This document shows positions 20,221-32,789 of a stretch of DNA of 64,000 nt, piece by piece. The notes below the pieces were generated by a model. It made no database searches, had not been told where the DNA came from, and saw only the letters and a program-made list of their open reading frames with translations. Positions within the stretch are counted from its first letter, which is position 1, and the number at the start of each line of letters is the position of its first letter. The DNA is taken from the NCBI RefSeq assembly GCF_020886315.1, contig NZ_AP025226.1, forward strand, positions 310,001 to 374,000, read 5' to 3'. Source of the DNA: Saccharolobus caldissimus (GTDB lineage Archaea > Thermoproteota > Thermoprotei_A > Sulfolobales > Sulfolobaceae). The position numbers and the translations under genes were made by a program.

Positions 20221-20616
20221 TTACTTCTGCTCATCAGTAGGTAGTCCATACGTTTGTACCCACATTTCCACTATGTCGTAGCCATATAGCTGTTTAAACT
20301 TCTCTCTGCCTTCTGGAGTCATCTTCAAAGGAGTCCACTGAGTGTCTAGATCTATATCAACTTCTACACTTCTAGCTGGCACGGTTTCCTTTATTACTTG
20401 TTCCACAGTATAGATTAAATCATCAATAACTGGGCAACCTGGTGCAGTTAAACCTAACCTTAAATAAACATTGCCTTCATCGTCAATTTTTAAATCATAT
20501 ATTAACCCTAAATTCACAATATCTACTGGAATTTCAGGATCATATACATCTTTTAACGCTTCCATTATTTTTTTCTTCCATTCTTCCTTATCCACTTTTT
20601 CTTGTTGTGTACTCAT
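20221..20616 (-). CDS. MIP18/DUF59 family Fe-S assembly factor (SufT-like)
   Basis: A 131-residue protein with the DUF59 domain: LKDVYDPEIPVDIVNLGLIY near residue 20, then LTAPGCPVIDDL with the conserved Cys. Homologues (SufT, MIP18, PaaD) help mature iron-sulfur proteins. It carries a roughly 30-residue C-terminal extension (FKQLYGYDIVEMWVQTYG). I prefer ATG 20616 (MSTQQEKV); an upstream TTG at 20640 is possible. It follows hisI closely and could be read from the his operon. Confidence 0.85.
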   Translation of the reverse strand: MSTQQEKVDKEEWKKKIMEALKDVYDPEIPVDIVNLGLIYDLKIDDEGNVYLRLGLTAPGCPVIDDLIYTVEQVIKETVPARSVEVDIDLDTQWTPLKMTPEGREKFKQLYGYDIVEMWVQTYGLPTDEQK

Positions 20617-20642
20617 ATTCTTTAACTCTGTTAAAGTCAATT

Positions 20643-20972
20643 TTAACTCTTACTATTAACAATATCATAATGACTTCTATAGAAACAAGAACGATTACCG
20701 GTATGGCATGTAGGTCCTAAAGGTTTAACCTTAATTAATATAGCGTCTGCGTCACAATCAATTCTTATCTCTTCAACTATTTGAAAATTTTTACTTGTCT
20801 CACCCTTTAACCATATTTTCTTCCTGCTTAGTGACCAAAAATGGACATAACCAGTAGTAAGGGTTTTGACTAGGGCTTCCCTATTCATATTTCCTACCAT
20901 TAATACTTCATTAGTGATATAATCTTGAAGAACTGCAATAACAGTGTTATCCTCATGTCTAAAATTTAACAT
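20643..20972 (-). CDS. hisI: Phosphoribosyl-AMP cyclohydrolase HisI
   Basis: Third step of histidine synthesis, opening the adenine ring of PR-AMP. Visible are DCDADAILIKVKPLGPTCHTGNRSCFYR with the zinc ligands and the catalytic GPTCHTG motif. From ATG 20972 the protein is 109 residues, and it seems to lack the family's N-terminal helix. The frame stays open upstream for 14 more codons (LKLKDVEAEQIAN) to a stop at 21015, but contains no ATG, GTG or TTG; ACG at 21014 is a candidate. HisE is separate, as usual in this order. Confidence 0.9.
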   Translation of the reverse strand: MLNFRHEDNTVIAVLQDYITNEVLMVGNMNREALVKTLTTGYVHFWSLSRKKIWLKGETSKNFQIVEEIRIDCDADAILIKVKPLGPTCHTGNRSCFYRSHYDIVNSKS

Positions 20973-21007
20973 GTTAGCTATTTGCTCTGCTTCAACGTCT
21001 TTTAATT

Positions 21008-21607
21008 TTAACGTTTAAGCCACCCCTTTAGATTTTCTAGAAAAATTTTTCCACTATTACTACTTTTTTCTGGATGAAATTGTGTACCAATTACATTTTT
21101 ATCACATATTAAGGCAGGATATTCTATACCATACTTACTTTTCATGAAAACATATTTATCATCTTTAGGGTATGCTACATAGCTATGTACGTAATATACA
21201 TATTTTTTATCTAGACCATCAGTTAATTCACAACCTTTTTTACTTTCGAATATTAAATCCCAACCTATATGAGGTAATTTAACATTTGACTTAATTTTAT
21301 CTACTATACCATTAAACCATCCAAGACCTTTACTTTCTCCACCTTCAGTTCCCTTCTCAAACATTATTTGCATACCCAGGCAGACACCTAAGAAACTAGT
21401 ACCACTTTTCTTAAGATCGTCTAACAGATCTTTATACTCTAAAATGAAGCTTGAAACTGCACTAAATGCGCCTACACCTGGAAATACAATTAAGTCATAG
21501 CCTTTATCTGGTTTATTTTCTATGGTTACATCTAATCCAATTCTTCTTAATGCTGCCGAAATACTATACAAATTTCCAACTCCGTAATTGATTATTAATG
21601 CTCTCAT
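21008..21607 (-). CDS. hisH: Imidazole glycerol phosphate synthase glutaminase subunit
   Basis: Class I glutamine amidotransferase that supplies ammonia to HisF. The 199-residue protein has the nucleophile motif FLGVCLGMQIMFE with Cys76, the start RALIINYGVGN that is typical of HisH, and the catalytic TQFHPEKSS near residue 176. It overlaps hisE by four bases. Confidence 0.96.
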   Translation of the reverse strand: MRALIINYGVGNLYSISAALRRIGLDVTIENKPDKGYDLIVFPGVGAFSAVSSFILEYKDLLDDLKKSGTSFLGVCLGMQIMFEKGTEGGESKGLGWFNGIVDKIKSNVKLPHIGWDLIFESKKGCELTDGLDKKYVYYVHSYVAYPKDDKYVFMKSKYGIEYPALICDKNVIGTQFHPEKSSNSGKIFLENLKGWLKR

Positions 21608-21900
21608 TTCCTTCTCCTCTCTAATTCTTTATAGATATCTTCTGGGGTAACCCCCTCTAGTGCCATTAATACTAATAAATGATAAATTAAATCAGCTACC
21701 TCACTTATAAACCTCTCTTTGCCTTCTGTAAGAGATGCAACTATTACCTCTACAGACTCTTCCCCAACTTTCCTTGCAACATACCCCTTCCCCTTATTTA
21801 CTATTTCAGCGGTGTAGCTTCCTTGAGGCCTTCTATTTATTCTATCAAGAATTATACTATATATTTCGCTTATTATTTCATTTTTGTTCATATCTAACAC
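21604..21900 (-). CDS. hisE: Phosphoribosyl-ATP pyrophosphatase HisE
   Basis: Second step of histidine synthesis, an all-alpha MazG-like pyrophosphohydrolase of 98 residues. The family pattern is visible: PQGSYTAEIVNKG, then VGEESVEVIVAS and SEVADLIYHLLVLM, carrying the acidic metal ligands. Start either ATG 21900 or ATG 21891 (MNKNEIISEI). It overlaps the end of hisD by 23 bases. Confidence 0.95.
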   Translation of the reverse strand: MLDMNKNEIISEIYSIILDRINRRPQGSYTAEIVNKGKGYVARKVGEESVEVIVASLTEGKERFISEVADLIYHLLVLMALEGVTPEDIYKELERRRK

Positions 21901-23077
21901 CTATACTTTTGCCATGAATAACGAATCCCTCATAATTAGCTAAAATTATGGAAGATTCGAATAACTCCTTATTCACTTCACGTAGATTTGCATACATTAT
22001 CGGTTTAAGGAAATCATAAACTGTTAAACCACCTCTTATCCTAGCCCAGCCGTTAGTTGGTAATATATGATTTGGTCCTGCTGCGTAGTCTATTAGGGCT
22101 GGAGGGGTTATCCCTAAGCTTATTGCACCAGCATTATTTATTCTGTTTATTACTGATAAAGGTTCTTTAACATATAACGATAGATGTTCTGGAGCTATAA
22201 TGTTAGCAAGTTCTATTGATTCATCTATATCTTTAGTCTTTATGATGTAATACGTTCCACTATCATCCTTTAATTTACTTTCTATCTCTCTTATTAATTC
22301 CTCACTATGTGATAAAAGTACAATAAACGTATTCTCCCCGTGTTCAGCCTGAGCCTTCATATCTAATGTAACGTGTTCAGCCTTTGCCGTCTCATCTGCT
22401 ATTATCACTAATTCTGTAGGACCTTCAATTCCGTCTATTCCTACGACATTACTTACCAAATATTTTGCAGCTTGAACGTAAATGTTGCCTGGACCAACAA
22501 TTTTATCCACTTTCTTAACGGACTCTGTTCCAAATGCCAGCGCAGCGATAGCTTGCGCTCCTCCTACTTTATAAATTTCTGTAACTCCCAATTTAATTGA
22601 AATATAAGCTAAGGCTGGATTTAAAGCGCTTTCAGAAGAAGGTGGAGTTGCAACGTATATTTCTTTTACACCAGCAACTTTAGCTGGAACTCCTGCCATT
22701 AGTAGTGTTGAAGGGTACGCATATTTCCCTCCTGGTACGTATATTCCTACTCTTTCTATACTTTTCCATAATATTCCGAATGAGATTCCTTGGAATCCGC
22801 CTCCTATATTGGGGGGCATCGTTATTTGATGAAATGTTTTCAGTTGTTCATATATAATATCTATTGCTTTTTTAATTTTATTATCTAGTTTTGACGCTTG
22901 AATTTCTATCTCTTCTTTATTAACCTTTATATTACTTATTTTTATTTTATCGAATTTCTCGGTGAATTCATATAGAGCTTTATCGCCATAAGTTTTCACA
23001 TTTTCTATAATCTCCTTTACAATTGGAATTGCTTTACTAAAGTCATTAGGTCTAGTTTCGGGTAAGCTACGTAAAAT
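21878..23077 (-). CDS. hisD: Histidinol dehydrogenase, probable non-canonical (ATT/ATA) start
   Basis: Last two oxidation steps to histidine, zinc- and NAD-dependent. Features include VGPGNIYVQAAK, EGPTELVIIAD and GPNHILPT, the family signatures. The first ATG/GTG/TTG is GTG 22999 (373 residues), which would remove the N-terminal helix. The frame is open for 30 more codons (LRSLPETRPNDFSKAIP). A perfect GAGGTGA at 23085-23091 stands 7 bases before ATT 23077 and 4 before ATA 23080, so I place the start at ATT, giving 399 residues. It touches the hisF stop. Confidence 0.88.
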   Translation of the reverse strand: MLRSLPETRPNDFSKAIPIVKEIIENVKTYGDKALYEFTEKFDKIKISNIKVNKEEIEIQASKLDNKIKKAIDIIYEQLKTFHQITMPPNIGGGFQGISFGILWKSIERVGIYVPGGKYAYPSTLLMAGVPAKVAGVKEIYVATPPSSESALNPALAYISIKLGVTEIYKVGGAQAIAALAFGTESVKKVDKIVGPGNIYVQAAKYLVSNVVGIDGIEGPTELVIIADETAKAEHVTLDMKAQAEHGENTFIVLLSHSEELIREIESKLKDDSGTYYIIKTKDIDESIELANIIAPEHLSLYVKEPLSVINRINNAGAISLGITPPALIDYAAGPNHILPTNGWARIRGGLTVYDFLKPIMYANLREVNKELFESSIILANYEGFVIHGKSIGVRYEQK

Positions 23078-23832
23078 TATATTCTCACCTCAAGGCCTTT
23101 TTGTCTTAAATATTTTTTTAACTCCTTTATTCTAATTATCCCATCATGAAATACGCCAGCAGCAAGTGCAGCATCAGCATTAGAAATCGTAAATACTTCA
23201 TAAAAATGTTCCATCTTACCTGCACCACCGCTAGCGATCACTGGAATATTAACGGCTTCTACTATCTTCTTAGTCAATTCTAGATCATATCCTAGCTTAG
23301 TTCCGTCTCTATCGATACTAGTTAATAAAATCTCTCCAGCTCCTAACTGTTCTACTTCTTTAGCCCATTCTATTGCATTTTTACCAGTGTTATAAGTTCC
23401 AGATTTAGTAAATACGATCCAGTTTTTATCTATTTTTTTAGCATCTATTGCTACTACAATTGCTTGTGAACCGAACTCTTCTGCAGCCTCTTTTATGAGC
23501 GTTTTATTTTCAACAGCAGCAGTATTTATGCTAACCTTGTCCGCACCAGACTTTAATGCCATCGATACGTCTTCGAGTGTTCTAATACCTCCACCTACTG
23601 TTAATGGAATTGAAATTACACTTGCAGTGTTTTTAACTACTTCATATAACGCCCTCCTACCCTCTATGGTAGCCGTTATGTCTAAAAATATAATCTCATC
23701 AGCCCCCTCTTCCTCGTATTTGCTTGCTAACTCTACTGGATCGCCCTTTAATTTTAAATTTAGAAAATTTACACCCTTAACTACCTTACCGTCTTTAACA
23801 TCTAAACAAGCTATTATCCTTTTTGTAGTCAT
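23077..23832 (-). CDS. hisF: Imidazole glycerol phosphate synthase cyclase subunit
   Basis: TIM barrel of 251 residues that combines PRFAR with ammonia from HisH, giving imidazole glycerol phosphate and AICAR. Catalytic Asp11 sits in [15 protein letters not shown], and the second catalytic Asp is in [13 protein letters not shown] near residue 128. The half-barrel phosphate sites are VGGGIRT and ASGGAG. The starting ATG overlaps the hisB stop by four bases. Confidence 0.97.
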   Translation of the reverse strand: MTTKRIIACLDVKDGKVVKGVNFLNLKLKGDPVELASKYEEEGADEIIFLDITATIEGRRALYEVVKNTASVISIPLTVGGGIRTLEDVSMALKSGADKVSINTAAVENKTLIKEAAEEFGSQAIVVAIDAKKIDKNWIVFTKSGTYNTGKNAIEWAKEVEQLGAGEILLTSIDRDGTKLGYDLELTKKIVEAVNIPVIASGGAGKMEHFYEVFTISNADAALAAGVFHDGIIRIKELKKYLRQKGLEVRI

Positions 23833-24410
23833 ATTATCCCCTTGGTGCTTCTTATTTCACTATCTATTATTCGTGTAGCATCATATAACGCCATTCCTAA
23901 AGCCTTAAAAGAAGCTTCTATAATATGGTGAGTGTTAAAGCCATTTAATTGTAATATATGCACAGTTATTCCACTATTATATGCGAATGATTGAAAGAAG
24001 TGAAATACGTTTTCAATAGCCATTCCTCCTATTTCCTCTCTCTTTAAATTAAGATTAATGAATGCCATTCCTCTGCTGGATATGTCTATTGATGTTAAAA
24101 TTAAAGCGTCATCCATAGGTACTATAAAGTGAGAAAATCGTTTTATTCCCCTCTTATCTCCTAATGCCTCTTCTAATGCTTTACCTAGTACTATTGCAAC
24201 GTCTTCTACTATATGATGATCGTCATATGACTGTTTATCAATAGCATTTATTACTGCACTACAGTTCATGTATGTAAGTAATGTAGTTAGCATGTGGTTA
24301 AAAAAGGGTATAGGTGTTGATACTTTTACTTCTCCTTTTCTATCTATATCTATATAAACTTCAACCTTAGTCTCCTTTGTCTCTCTAACTTTATTTGAAA
24401 ATCTAGTCAA
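23829..24410 (-). CDS. hisB: Imidazole glycerol-phosphate dehydratase
   Basis: Dehydrates imidazole glycerol phosphate; 193 residues, the monofunctional archaeal form without a phosphatase domain. The manganese-binding repeats are visible as FFNHMLTTL with [11 protein letters not shown] near residue 65, and later HVFHF-like FHFFQSFA with [14 protein letters not shown]. It overlaps hisA by eight bases and hisF by four. Confidence 0.96.
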   Translation of the reverse strand: MTRFSNKVRETKETKVEVYIDIDRKGEVKVSTPIPFFNHMLTTLLTYMNCSAVINAIDKQSYDDHHIVEDVAIVLGKALEEALGDKRGIKRFSHFIVPMDDALILTSIDISSRGMAFINLNLKREEIGGMAIENVFHFFQSFAYNSGITVHILQLNGFNTHHIIEASFKALGMALYDATRIIDSEIRSTKGII

Positions 24411-25101
24411 ACCTTGCCCCCCTTATCCTATTTAAATAGAATGACATCCCGACTATAACGTAATTAAATCCTAAGCTTTCTAGATACTTAACGTCATCAT
24501 ACGATGCTACTCCTCCAGCATATTCCTTCATTCCTTTTATCATACTGCTGAACTCCCTAACATTGTAATCAATTCCACTGCTAGTCCCTTCATTAGGTAT
24601 GTATGTTAAAATAGTTCCTAATAAGTCGAGTTCATTCACTTTTTTTATTGCCTCGGTTACTTTTAATGCTTTTTCCTTCCATCCTTTTATTAAAACGTTT
24701 CCCCTATTATCGTAATCAATAGATATCAGAATTTTGTCTTTCCCGATCTTGTTTACTATATCCTTAAATAAATTTGAATTAGTGAATGGTAATGTAGAAA
24801 AAATCAAAGCAGAAGATCCATTTGAAAGTATTCTATTAGCTTTTTCATAATTTCTTATACCTCCACCTACTTGAATCCACTTAAATCCTATTTTGCAAAT
24901 TTCTTTAATATAATTCTCATTATCTCCAATACCTTCTGCCGCATCTAAATCTATAATGTGTATTTTTCTATAACCTTCATCATATATCTTATTAGCCACC
25001 TGAACTGGGTCACCTAATATTAGCCCAGTACCTTTTATCCCTCTGATTCTTTTTACAGCTTTTCCATTACTAATATCTATACTTGGAATTATTTCTATCA
25101 T
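24403..25101 (-). CDS. hisA: ProFAR isomerase HisA
   Basis: Amadori isomerase of 232 residues with the TIM barrel related to HisF. It shows IIPSIDISNGKAVKR with catalytic Asp8, the phosphate-binding QVGGGIRN, and AGGVASYDDV near residue 190. The second acidic catalytic position falls in a region reading TYIPNEGTSSGID, where most HisA have TDI..DG; here the aspartate is less obvious. Ends eight bases into hisB and abuts hisG. Confidence 0.94.
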   Translation of the reverse strand: MIEIIPSIDISNGKAVKRIRGIKGTGLILGDPVQVANKIYDEGYRKIHIIDLDAAEGIGDNENYIKEICKIGFKWIQVGGGIRNYEKANRILSNGSSALIFSTLPFTNSNLFKDIVNKIGKDKILISIDYDNRGNVLIKGWKEKALKVTEAIKKVNELDLLGTILTYIPNEGTSSGIDYNVREFSSMIKGMKEYAGGVASYDDVKYLESLGFNYVIVGMSFYLNRIRGARFD

Positions 25102-25961
25102 TATTTTACCACCTTTTCTATATCAATAACTACTATATCCCTAGCTCCAGCAGCTTTTACTTTAGCTATGACTTCCGGTAATATATCTTCATCAGCCACT
25201 GTAATTACTTCCCAGATATCAGATCTACTTAACCTAGTTATAGCGGGAGCAAGCATCGCTGGCAGTGATGATATTACCTCATCTAACTTACTATCTGGAA
25301 CGTTCATAAAGATCATTTTTTTACCCTTAGCAGCTATTGCTCCTTTCATCATTGTAAGTACTAAATTAATCTTATCCGCTTCTTCACTTTTTATCCAATT
25401 TCTATTACCTATTACTACAGCATAAGAGTCCATGACTACGTCAATTGGTTTCAGCCCATGAAGCTTCAAAGTTGTACCCGTACTCATAACGTCAATAATA
25501 GCATCTGCCGCACCTAATGATGGCATAACCTCTGCTGCACCGCTAATTTTTATTATCCTTGAATTTAGTTCTTTTTTAATTACATATTCTTTTGCAATAT
25601 TATAATATTTGGTTGCAATTCTTAATTCTCGCCCTTTCAACTCCTCTACGGAGTTCTCCTTCCAGCTTTGTGGAATTGCTAATACTATTTTAGATTTACC
25701 AAAGTCTAACGCTATTAACTCTTCTACATCCGCTCCACTCTCAACTACGTAATCGTGACCTGTTATACCTAATTCTGCCGCTCCACTCTCAACTATGTTT
25801 GGTATGTCTTCCGTTCTTACCATTACTAATTGAACTCCTTCCCAACTTGTTGGAATTATTAACGCCCTATCGTCACTAGCTAAAGGTTTTATTCCAACTG
25901 ATTGTAAAAATTGCATAGTGGGTTGTTGTAATCTTCCCTTATTAGGTATTGCTATTTTCAA
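25101..25961 (-). CDS. hisG: ATP phosphoribosyltransferase (long form)
   Basis: First step of histidine synthesis, feedback-regulated. The 286-residue length and C-terminal ACT-like domain ([13 protein letters not shown]) show the long HisG form that does not need HisZ. The core has [22 protein letters not shown] and the PRPP loop [14 protein letters not shown] prefer TTG 25961 ([10 protein letters not shown]), because GGTGAG lies just upstream at 25966-25971; GTG 25970 is inside that site. It overlaps the end of hisC. Confidence 0.94.
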   Translation of the reverse strand: MKIAIPNKGRLQQPTMQFLQSVGIKPLASDDRALIIPTSWEGVQLVMVRTEDIPNIVESGAAELGITGHDYVVESGADVEELIALDFGKSKIVLAIPQSWKENSVEELKGRELRIATKYYNIAKEYVIKKELNSRIIKISGAAEVMPSLGAADAIIDVMSTGTTLKLHGLKPIDVVMDSYAVVIGNRNWIKSEEADKINLVLTMMKGAIAAKGKKMIFMNVPDSKLDEVISSLPAMLAPAITRLSRSDIWEVITVADEDILPEVIAKVKAAGARDIVVIDIEKVVK

Positions 25962-27012
25962 GCTCCTCACCTAATTTTTCTATTACTATTCTGCATTGTT
26001 CTTCAGTTCCAACAGTTATTCTGTAAAAGTTATCGTAAAGTTTTCTGATGGCAATATTATGTTTAATTAGCATTTCCCATAAATTTCTTTTATCTTTTAT
26101 TAACAAGAAGTTGGTCATTGATCTATACACCTTTAAATTAAGCTTTTTCAACCCATTATACAATATTTCCTTATTTTTATTAATTTCATTAACAATATCC
26201 TTAACATATGATGGATTTTCCAGTGCAGAAATCCCTGCGACTAATGATGGCAGAGGTATATCAAATGGTGTAGAAGATTTTAGTAGAGCTTTAACTATTT
26301 CTTCATTTGCGATTAAGTAGCCTAACCTATATGAAGCTAGTGAGAAAGCTTTACTTAATGTTCTAATTACTAGGAGATTTGGATATTCGTAAATTAACGG
26401 AGCTACTGTATATCCAGCGAACTCATAATAAGCTTCATCAACTACTATAAAACCTTTAGCATTTTCAGCTAGTTGTGAGATTAAATCTCTTTTTGCCCAT
26501 AGCATGGGGGAACCAGTGGGATTATTGGGATCATCAATTACTACTAACTCAGCGTTTTCAGCTTGCTTTAGCAATTCGTCAAAATCCGTCCTCCACCAAT
26601 CGTTATCCTCTTTTAAATTTATCCTTATAATTTTTGTACCTCTAACTGAGGAATATACAGAATACATACTATATGAAGGATAGTTAATGACTACCGTATC
26701 ACCAGGTTCTACAAAATTATAAAATATTGCTCTTATTGAACCGTCAGCGCCTACTGAAGGATATATATTATCTGGTTCCACTTTAGCGTATTCTGCAGCT
26801 AATTCCCTATATCTGCCAATAAGTTCTGGATGTTGATATCTATTTCCTTTGCTTAAATAACTCTTAACTGTCTCAATTATGAATTGTGGAGGTTCGAATG
26901 GAGATTCATTTAAATGTAGTCTGATACCATTTTTGATATCACTAAAGTCATACTCACTCGCATTTAATAACCAAGACTTTATTTTATTTCTAACTACTCT
27001 GGTTGGTGCAAT
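25942..27012 (-). CDS. hisC: Histidinol-phosphate aminotransferase, no canonical start codon
   Basis: PLP-dependent class I/II aminotransferase making histidinol phosphate. The PLP lysine lies in [16 protein letters not shown]; the substrate-arm start is [12 protein letters not shown]. The first ATG/GTG/TTG in frame is GTG 26781, which would delete about 77 residues including that N-terminal arm. The frame is open back to a TAG at 27022 with no canonical start. I place the start at ATT 27012, close to the TSS predicted from an AT-rich box near 27036-27050, giving 356 residues, normal for the family. First gene of the his operon. Confidence 0.88.
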   Translation of the reverse strand: MAPTRVVRNKIKSWLLNASEYDFSDIKNGIRLHLNESPFEPPQFIIETVKSYLSKGNRYQHPELIGRYRELAAEYAKVEPDNIYPSVGADGSIRAIFYNFVEPGDTVVINYPSYSMYSVYSSVRGTKIIRINLKEDNDWWRTDFDELLKQAENAELVVIDDPNNPTGSPMLWAKRDLISQLAENAKGFIVVDEAYYEFAGYTVAPLIYEYPNLLVIRTLSKAFSLASYRLGYLIANEEIVKALLKSSTPFDIPLPSLVAGISALENPSYVKDIVNEINKNKEILYNGLKKLNLKVYRSMTNFLLIKDKRNLWEMLIKHNIAIRKLYDNFYRITVGTEEQCRIVIEKLGEELENSNT

Positions 27013-27035
27013 ATAAAACCCTAGTTAAGCAATGC

Positions 27036-27050
27036 AAAATAAATAAATAA
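27036..27050 (-). promoter_or_regulatory. Probable TATA region of the his operon
   Basis: On the minus strand the region reads TTATTTATTTATTTTG. With the usual spacing, transcription would start near 27012-27020, right at the proposed ATT start of hisC. This supports a leaderless mRNA. The same AT-rich stretch also lies just before the ATG of the divergent gene at 27057. Confidence 0.4.
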
Positions 27051-27056
27051 GCTTTA

Positions 27057-27648
27057 ATGAAGCATCTAATCGTGGATTTAATAGACTATATACTGTATAT
27101 AAAGAGTGAGAGAATATTAATATATTCATACTTTATTAGAGTAAGAGTTATTCTGATTCTAAATATAATAGAAAAACTAAAAAACGAACATATTTGTATT
27201 ATAAATTACGATAGATTATTGAAAATAATTAATAAAGAAGTAGAGCAGAAGTGTGATGAAACGTCCTACATTATAGTATTTGACCCAGAAAATGAATTTG
27301 AATTACCTATAAAATATAATTTGGTCACTAGTGCGACTAAAATAAACGGAAAATTTGATGAAATAATAAAAATTGATAAGGTATTATCAAATCTTTATAA
27401 GGCAGAAAATAAATCTGGAAATATATTTTTATTTAAAATAACTAATGATCGTATTATTGAGGAACAACTAAAACCCATCTATGAAGAAATACTAGATCTT
27501 TTAAAAGAGTTTGGAGGTGAGGCTTCCTTATCTGATATAGTAAACATAATATCTAAAAGACATAATATGAGTAGAGATAGTGTAAGGGATGAACTAGTAT
27601 TTCTCAAAAATTTAGGTTTAATTGATATTAAGAATAAAAAAGTAATAA

Positions 27649-27665
<17 letters not shown>
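27057..27665 (+). CDS. Unknown protein with C-terminal winged helix, divergent from hisC
   Basis: A 202-residue protein. The first 130 residues are unfamiliar alpha/beta sequence, while the last 65 look like a winged helix ([23 protein letters not shown], then [19 protein letters not shown]). This suggests DNA binding. It is transcribed away from the his operon with a very short shared promoter region, so autoregulation or control of his genes is possible but only inferred. Its 3' end overlaps leuS by 17 bases. Confidence 0.65.
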
Positions 27666-30510
<2,845 letters not shown>

Positions 30511-30559
30511 TTTACTTCACCAAAAATGATATAACTAAGACTTTTTTAAATATTAATCA

Positions 30560-31084
30560 ATGTTTACTAGAACTGGAGATGATGGAAATACAAATTTGAT
30601 AAATAAAAGAGTAGGAAAAGATTCACCCTTAGTTAACCTATTAGGAGACATTGACGAGTTAAATTCCTTCATAGGCCTAGCATTAACTAAGATAAAATGG
30701 GAGGATATGAAAAACGATCTAATTAGAATACAGAACGAATTGTTCATGTTAGGTGAAGAAGCGATACAAAATAGCGGAAAGATAACTGAGGAAAATATAA
30801 AATGGTTAGAAAATAGAATAATAGAATATAGGAAGGAAACGGGACCGGTAAAACTCTTCGTAATACCTGGCGGATCTGAAGAAGCTTCATATTTACATAT
30901 ATTGAGAAGCGTTGCCAGGAGGGTTGAAAGAAACGCTGTAAAGTATTCTAGAGAATTGAATTTTAATAAGTGGATAATAGTTTATCTCAATAGATTGTCC
31001 TCATTATTATTTGTTATGGCAATAGCTGCAAATAAGAGAAACGGTATTAGCGAAAGAATTTATGATATAGGTAAATATTTTTGA
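30560..31084 (+). CDS. ATP:cob(I)alamin adenosyltransferase (PduO type)
   Basis: Makes adenosylcobalamin from reduced cobalamin. The 174-residue helical protein starts [11 protein letters not shown], the PduO nucleotide-binding motif, and has [10 protein letters not shown] and [13 protein letters not shown] in the C-terminal half, with the conserved Arg and Asn positions. ATG 30560 lies about 29 bases after a TATA-like GATATAAC at 30527-30534, so it is probably leaderless. Overlaps the convergent thiolation gene by 25 bases. Confidence 0.93.
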   Translation: MFTRTGDDGNTNLINKRVGKDSPLVNLLGDIDELNSFIGLALTKIKWEDMKNDLIRIQNELFMLGEEAIQNSGKITEENIKWLENRIIEYRKETGPVKLFVIPGGSEEASYLHILRSVARRVERNAVKYSRELNFNKWIIVYLNRLSSLLFVMAIAANKRNGISERIYDIGKYF

Positions 31085-32031
31085 TATTCTTGAGGCAAAA
31101 GTCCAGCTCTAATTAACAGCTCACAATTTTTACATATTTTTCTCTCATAGGTTGTCGGTTCTCCACATATTACGCACCTAGGAAGTTCTTTATTTAGAGT
31201 ATAATTCGCACGTAACTTTTCTGAAATTGAATCGAACTGTTCAATTATTTTCAATAAGGTTCCAGGGGATTTTTGTTCTAAGTCATATAATAATTCTCTA
31301 ACCTTAGCTCTTAGGGTTGGTCTCTGTGAAATATAAGGACATTCATTCTCTTGAAATTCAAAACCCTTAAGGTACGCATACATGGTTGTCTCCCATTCAT
31401 ATATCTTCCTTAACGGTTTTACCCTTGTTACAAAGCCGCTACTAACCCGTAAAGGTTTATCTCCAAATCTAATAAGTCTCAGTAGATCTCCTCTTATTAA
31501 ATTAATGATTATTGTTTGAACTTCATCATCTAAATTATGACCAGTAGCTACATAGTCTACACGATTTTTAATCCCTGCTTCATTTATTAGCTTTCTTCTA
31601 AAGCCACCGCAAAAGGTGCATGCTGAAACTTTAAGACCCTTTTCTGTTGCAGCCTTTACCATTTCGTCTAATGTAAATCCCACTTCGTGTTTAAAACTAG
31701 TTGCTATAAGTTCAATTCCTAGATCTTTAAGATATTCGTATAGTTTTCTTATCTGATCATCTCTATTATATCCTCTTATTCCTTCATTAATATTAAAGGC
31801 TATTAACTTCGATGGATTTATAAAGGATGATAAAGCGTCAGCTAAAACTAAACTATCTTTCCCACCTGATACTGCAAGAAGTATTTTATTAGCCTTATCC
31901 AAGTTTTGTTTCTTAGCTTCTGTTTCTATTCTTTTTCTTATATCTTCAATAAAACACCCCTTACATAATTTTCTACCAGTATGTTGTTGATATACTACAG
32001 CTTCCCTAACCTTACATACATCACATATCAT
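31060..32031 (-). CDS. tRNA 2-thiolation enzyme, TtuA/Ncs6 family
   Basis: A 323-residue PP-loop ATPase that adenylates uridine for sulfur insertion in tRNA. The N-terminal zinc finger has CDVC and CKGC; the PP-loop SGGKDSL lies near residue 55; catalytic-type cysteines occur in CTFCGG and NECPYI; a C-terminal zinc finger has CVIC and CKNC. This is the TtuA/NcsA layout. It overlaps the DUF211 gene upstream by four bases. Confidence 0.88.
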   Translation of the reverse strand: MICDVCKVREAVVYQQHTGRKLCKGCFIEDIRKRIETEAKKQNLDKANKILLAVSGGKDSLVLADALSSFINPSKLIAFNINEGIRGYNRDDQIRKLYEYLKDLGIELIATSFKHEVGFTLDEMVKAATEKGLKVSACTFCGGFRRKLINEAGIKNRVDYVATGHNLDDEVQTIIINLIRGDLLRLIRFGDKPLRVSSGFVTRVKPLRKIYEWETTMYAYLKGFEFQENECPYISQRPTLRAKVRELLYDLEQKSPGTLLKIIEQFDSISEKLRANYTLNKELPRCVICGEPTTYERKICKNCELLIRAGLLPQEYQKYLPIS

Positions 32032-32303
32032 TTTTTCCCCTCAACTATCTTACTCCCGCTGACTACTTCATCTATACTATGTATAGCACAACCCTCTTCC
32101 TCTAACGTCTTTTTTATCTCCTCAAAGTTTAGATCAGATCCCTCTATGACTATCATTAATCCCATAGTTTCCACATCCATATCAGTTACGCTTATATTTA
32201 CTCCATCAACTCCTTTCAAAACAGATATTTTTTCAGCTAAATCTACTATTGATGTTCCTCGAATAGGCTTTAAAACATCTAAAACTAATCTTCTGATTGC
32301 CAC
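32028..32303 (-). CDS. DUF211 family protein
   Basis: A 91-residue ferredoxin-like fold protein matching DUF211, an archaeal family of unknown function: [24 protein letters not shown], then [13 protein letters not shown] and a C-terminal helix. It is translationally coupled (4-base overlap) to the tRNA thiolation gene downstream, a hint that it helps that enzyme, though this is inference. Confidence 0.8.
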   Translation of the reverse strand: MAIRRLVLDVLKPIRGTSIVDLAEKISVLKGVDGVNISVTDMDVETMGLMIVIEGSDLNFEEIKKTLEEEGCAIHSIDEVVSGSKIVEGKK

Positions 32304-32417
32304 TTCTCATCAGATACAGTAGTATTTATCAATTAGCATTAAAAACTTACTTTTAACCCTACTATTGAAGAATTAAATTTATAAATGATTAGATAGAGGG
32401 GTTTAAGTGGGGGGTTG

Positions 32418-32789
32418 ATGATGGGGGTAAAGTTATCTTTTCCAAAAGTTGTAGGAAAACAAGTATATGGAAGTTTATATGAATGTGAGGAGGAAATTCT
32501 AAAAGATTCAAGAAAATTGGAACAGATAATAAAGGAAGCAGCTGAGGCAGGAAATATGAATCTTTTAGATATAAAATCATGGAAAATTGGTGATGGCGTA
32601 AGTATTGTTGCCATAGTATTGGAAAGCCATATTACAATCCATACTTGGCCAGAATATAGATTTGCTACAGTAGATGTTTACTCTTGCGGAGCCCATACTG
32701 ATCCATATAAGGCATTTATGTATATAGTTAACAAATTAGGTGCGAAAAGGTACACAATTAATGAGGCTGATAGATCATCGGAGTTTTAA
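32418..32789 (+). CDS. speH: S-adenosylmethionine decarboxylase proenzyme
   Basis: Pyruvoyl enzyme of polyamine synthesis, 123 residues. The autocleavage site is Glu69-Ser70 in [12 protein letters not shown], with the downstream VDVYSCG containing the conserved Cys. Crenarchaea also have an arginine decarboxylase of the same fold; the gene position between leuS and ilv genes matches, in my memory, the AdoMet-specific paralogue, so I favour that. ATG 32418 or 32421 may be used. Upstream are unusual G runs (GTGGGGGG) near 32407. Confidence 0.85.
   Translation: MMGVKLSFPKVVGKQVYGSLYECEEEILKDSRKLEQIIKEAAEAGNMNLLDIKSWKIGDGVSIVAIVLESHITIHTWPEYRFATVDVYSCGAHTDPYKAFMYIVNKLGAKRYTINEADRSSEF

Noticed and set aside
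23495-23878. Plus-strand frame of 127 codons across hisF and hisB
   Set aside because: Antisense shadow; the minus strand encodes well-conserved HisF and HisB.
30553-30747. Minus-strand frame within the adenosyltransferase gene
   Set aside because: It is the shadow of the PduO-type coding frame, which has the TRTGDDG motif.
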